The notes below the pieces were generated by a model. That model was given only the letters and a program-made list of their open reading frames with translations, did no database searches and was not told the DNA's origin. From Treponema sp. UBA4326 (GTDB taxonomy: Bacteria > Spirochaetota > Spirochaetia > Treponematales > Treponemataceae): a stretch of DNA of 6,323 nucleotides. The position numbers and the translations under genes are program-made. The DNA is taken from contig DGTW01000096.1 of NCBI GenBank assembly GCA_002393835.1, positions 1 to 6,323 on the forward strand, in the 5' to 3' direction. Below, in pieces: positions 5,790 through 6,323 of this stretch. Every line of letters starts with the position of its first letter. The stretch's first letter is position 1.

Positions 5790-6074
5790 TTAGTTTGCAG
5801 CAGCCTGAGCAAATGTTACATTGTAAAGTTTCTGCATTCTAGACTTTTTGCGTGAAACAGAGTTGCGTGTAAGAACACCCTTGCTTCGAGCTGAATCAAG
5901 CTTAGATGTCAAAAGAACAAGTTTCTCCTGAGCGAGTTTTGAATCTTTAGCATGAACAGCCTCAACAAACTGTTTTACATAAGTACGGCACTCGCTTTTG
6001 ATAGCCTTGTTGTGCATGCGGCGAACTTCACTCTGACGGAATCTTTTTTGTGCAGATGTCTGATTTCTTGCCAT
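5790..6074 (-). CDS. rpsT: 30S ribosomal protein S20
   Basis: S20 is a small helical protein that binds 16S rRNA early in assembly of the 30S subunit. The 94-aa product (about 87 in E. coli) is highly basic and has the family pattern: RNQTSAQKRFRQSEVRRMHN (3-22) followed by KAIKSECRTYVKQF, then a helix with KLVLLTSKLDSARSKGVLTRNSVSRKKSR ending in the typical S20 C-terminal helix. GGGAG lies 8-9 nt before the ATG. It lies between the tRNA-Glu terminator and a second terminator, so it may be a single-gene unit or be fed by read-through. A weak extended -10 (TG-TAAAAT) sits just upstream of its ribosome site, without a convincing -35. Confidence 0.96.
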   Translation of the reverse strand: MARNQTSAQKRFRQSEVRRMHNKAIKSECRTYVKQFVEAVHAKDSKLAQEKLVLLTSKLDSARSKGVLTRNSVSRKKSRMQKLYNVTFAQAAAN

Positions 6075-6110
6075 AAAGAAAATCTCCCAAATTATTTTAC
6101 AATCTAAATT

Positions 6111-6143
6111 AAAAAAAAACTTGCAAACAATTTTTGTTGCAAG
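6111..6143 (-). terminator. Intrinsic terminator after tRNA-Glu
   Basis: On the minus strand CTTGCAA pairs with TTGCAAG (7 bp, extended by three pairs if one T bulges), closed by an A-rich loop and followed by nine T. The hairpin begins 11 nt after the tRNA 3' end. The long U-tract is typical of a strong terminator, though the stem is AT-rich. Confidence 0.82.
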
Positions 6144-6153
6144 GTATAAGTAT

Positions 6154-6225
6154 CATCTCCTAGCAGAATTGAACTGCTGTTGTCGGGATGAAAACCCGAT
6201 GTCCTAACCACTAGACGAAGGAGAC
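6154..6225 (-). tRNA. tRNA-Glu, anticodon TTC
   Basis: The minus strand folds into a full 72-nt cloverleaf. The acceptor is GTCTCCT/AGGAGAT with a terminal G-U pair. The D arm is GTCT/GGAC with AGTGGTTA in the loop. The anticodon arm is TCGGG/CCCGA with loop TTTTCAT, anticodon TTC. The variable loop is CAAC, the T arm is AGCAG/CTGCT with loop TTCAATT, and the discriminator is G. The D arm and TTCGTCTAG segment match bacterial tRNA-Glu. CCA is not encoded (the next bases are ATA) and must be added by CCA transferase. Confidence 0.96.
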
Positions 6226-6258
6226 ATCATTGCAACTCAGTATCGAGCTGACTTTGAT

Positions 6259-6287
6259 ATATTAGCAAATATAAAAAACTTAGTCAA
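6259..6287 (-). promoter_or_regulatory. Strong sigma70-type promoter of tRNA-Glu
   Basis: The minus strand has TTGACT (6282-6287), a 17-nt spacer and TAATAT (6259-6264) preceded by TGC, an extended -10. The predicted start is near 6252, leaving a leader of about 27 nt that can form a small hairpin (CAGCTC with GAGTTG) ahead of the tRNA. Confidence 0.85.
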
Positions 6288-6290
6288 CAG

Positions 6291-6323
6291 TTTTGAACTT
6301 TTTTTTTGATTTTTTTTGAAAAA
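6291..6323 (-). promoter_or_regulatory. Phased A-tracts upstream of the tRNA-Glu promoter (UP-like/curved DNA)
   Basis: On the promoter strand, A-runs of 8, 9 and 4 are centred near 6313.5, 6303 and 6292.5, about 10.5 bp apart, one helical turn. They lie at about -40 to -65 relative to the predicted start, where UP elements bind the polymerase alpha subunit. The tract runs to the edge of the window. Confidence 0.6.

Noticed and set aside
1..6323. Mobile elements, CRISPR arrays, riboswitches and defence genes
   Set aside because: I found no transposase or integrase motifs, no regularly spaced direct repeats and no recognisable riboswitch core. All sizeable genes are housekeeping or small regulatory types.

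Overview
The window looks like a core-genome segment of a spirochaete, most likely a Treponema of the gut or oral type. The evidence is the combination of a Rho factor with a long low-complexity N-terminus, a tRNA-Glu/rpsT/HU/lnt/rho neighbourhood that I remember (unchecked) as similar in Treponema, AT-rich spacers beside moderately GC-rich genes, and good sigma70-type promoters. The assignment is by protein resemblance and gene order only. I see no insertion sequence, phage gene, CRISPR array or plasmid function.

Layout, following the minus strand from the right edge. A strong promoter with phased A-tracts drives a tRNA-Glu(TTC), which ends at its own terminator. Next come rpsT (ribosomal protein S20), a second terminator that contains a candidate promoter, and then hup (HU-type DNA-binding protein), lnt (apolipoprotein N-acyltransferase) and a bactofilin. 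hup/lnt and lnt/bactofilin each overlap by 14 nt, so these three are very probably co-transcribed and translationally coupled. A protein that looks like a degenerate histidine-kinase-type ATPase follows 31 nt later and probably ends the operon.

A single plus-strand gene (2138-2734) faces this operon. It encodes three N-terminal membrane helices fused to a GNAT-like acetyltransferase domain. Diverging from it, on the minus strand, is a small STAS-domain anti-sigma-factor antagonist with a clear promoter and terminator. After a spacer of about 290 nt rich in inverted repeats comes rho, whose 3' end lies beyond the left edge.

Functionally the window mixes translation (tRNA-Glu, S20), chromosome packing (HU), transcription termination (Rho), lipoprotein maturation (Lnt), cell-shape scaffolding (bactofilin) and a possible partner-switching pair (STAS protein and ATPase-like protein). 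No new multi-gene system is evident. The points most worth a second look are the Q/N/R-rich segment of Rho, the structured rho leader, the promoter nested in the rpsT terminator, the membrane-anchored GNAT protein and the ATPase-like protein.
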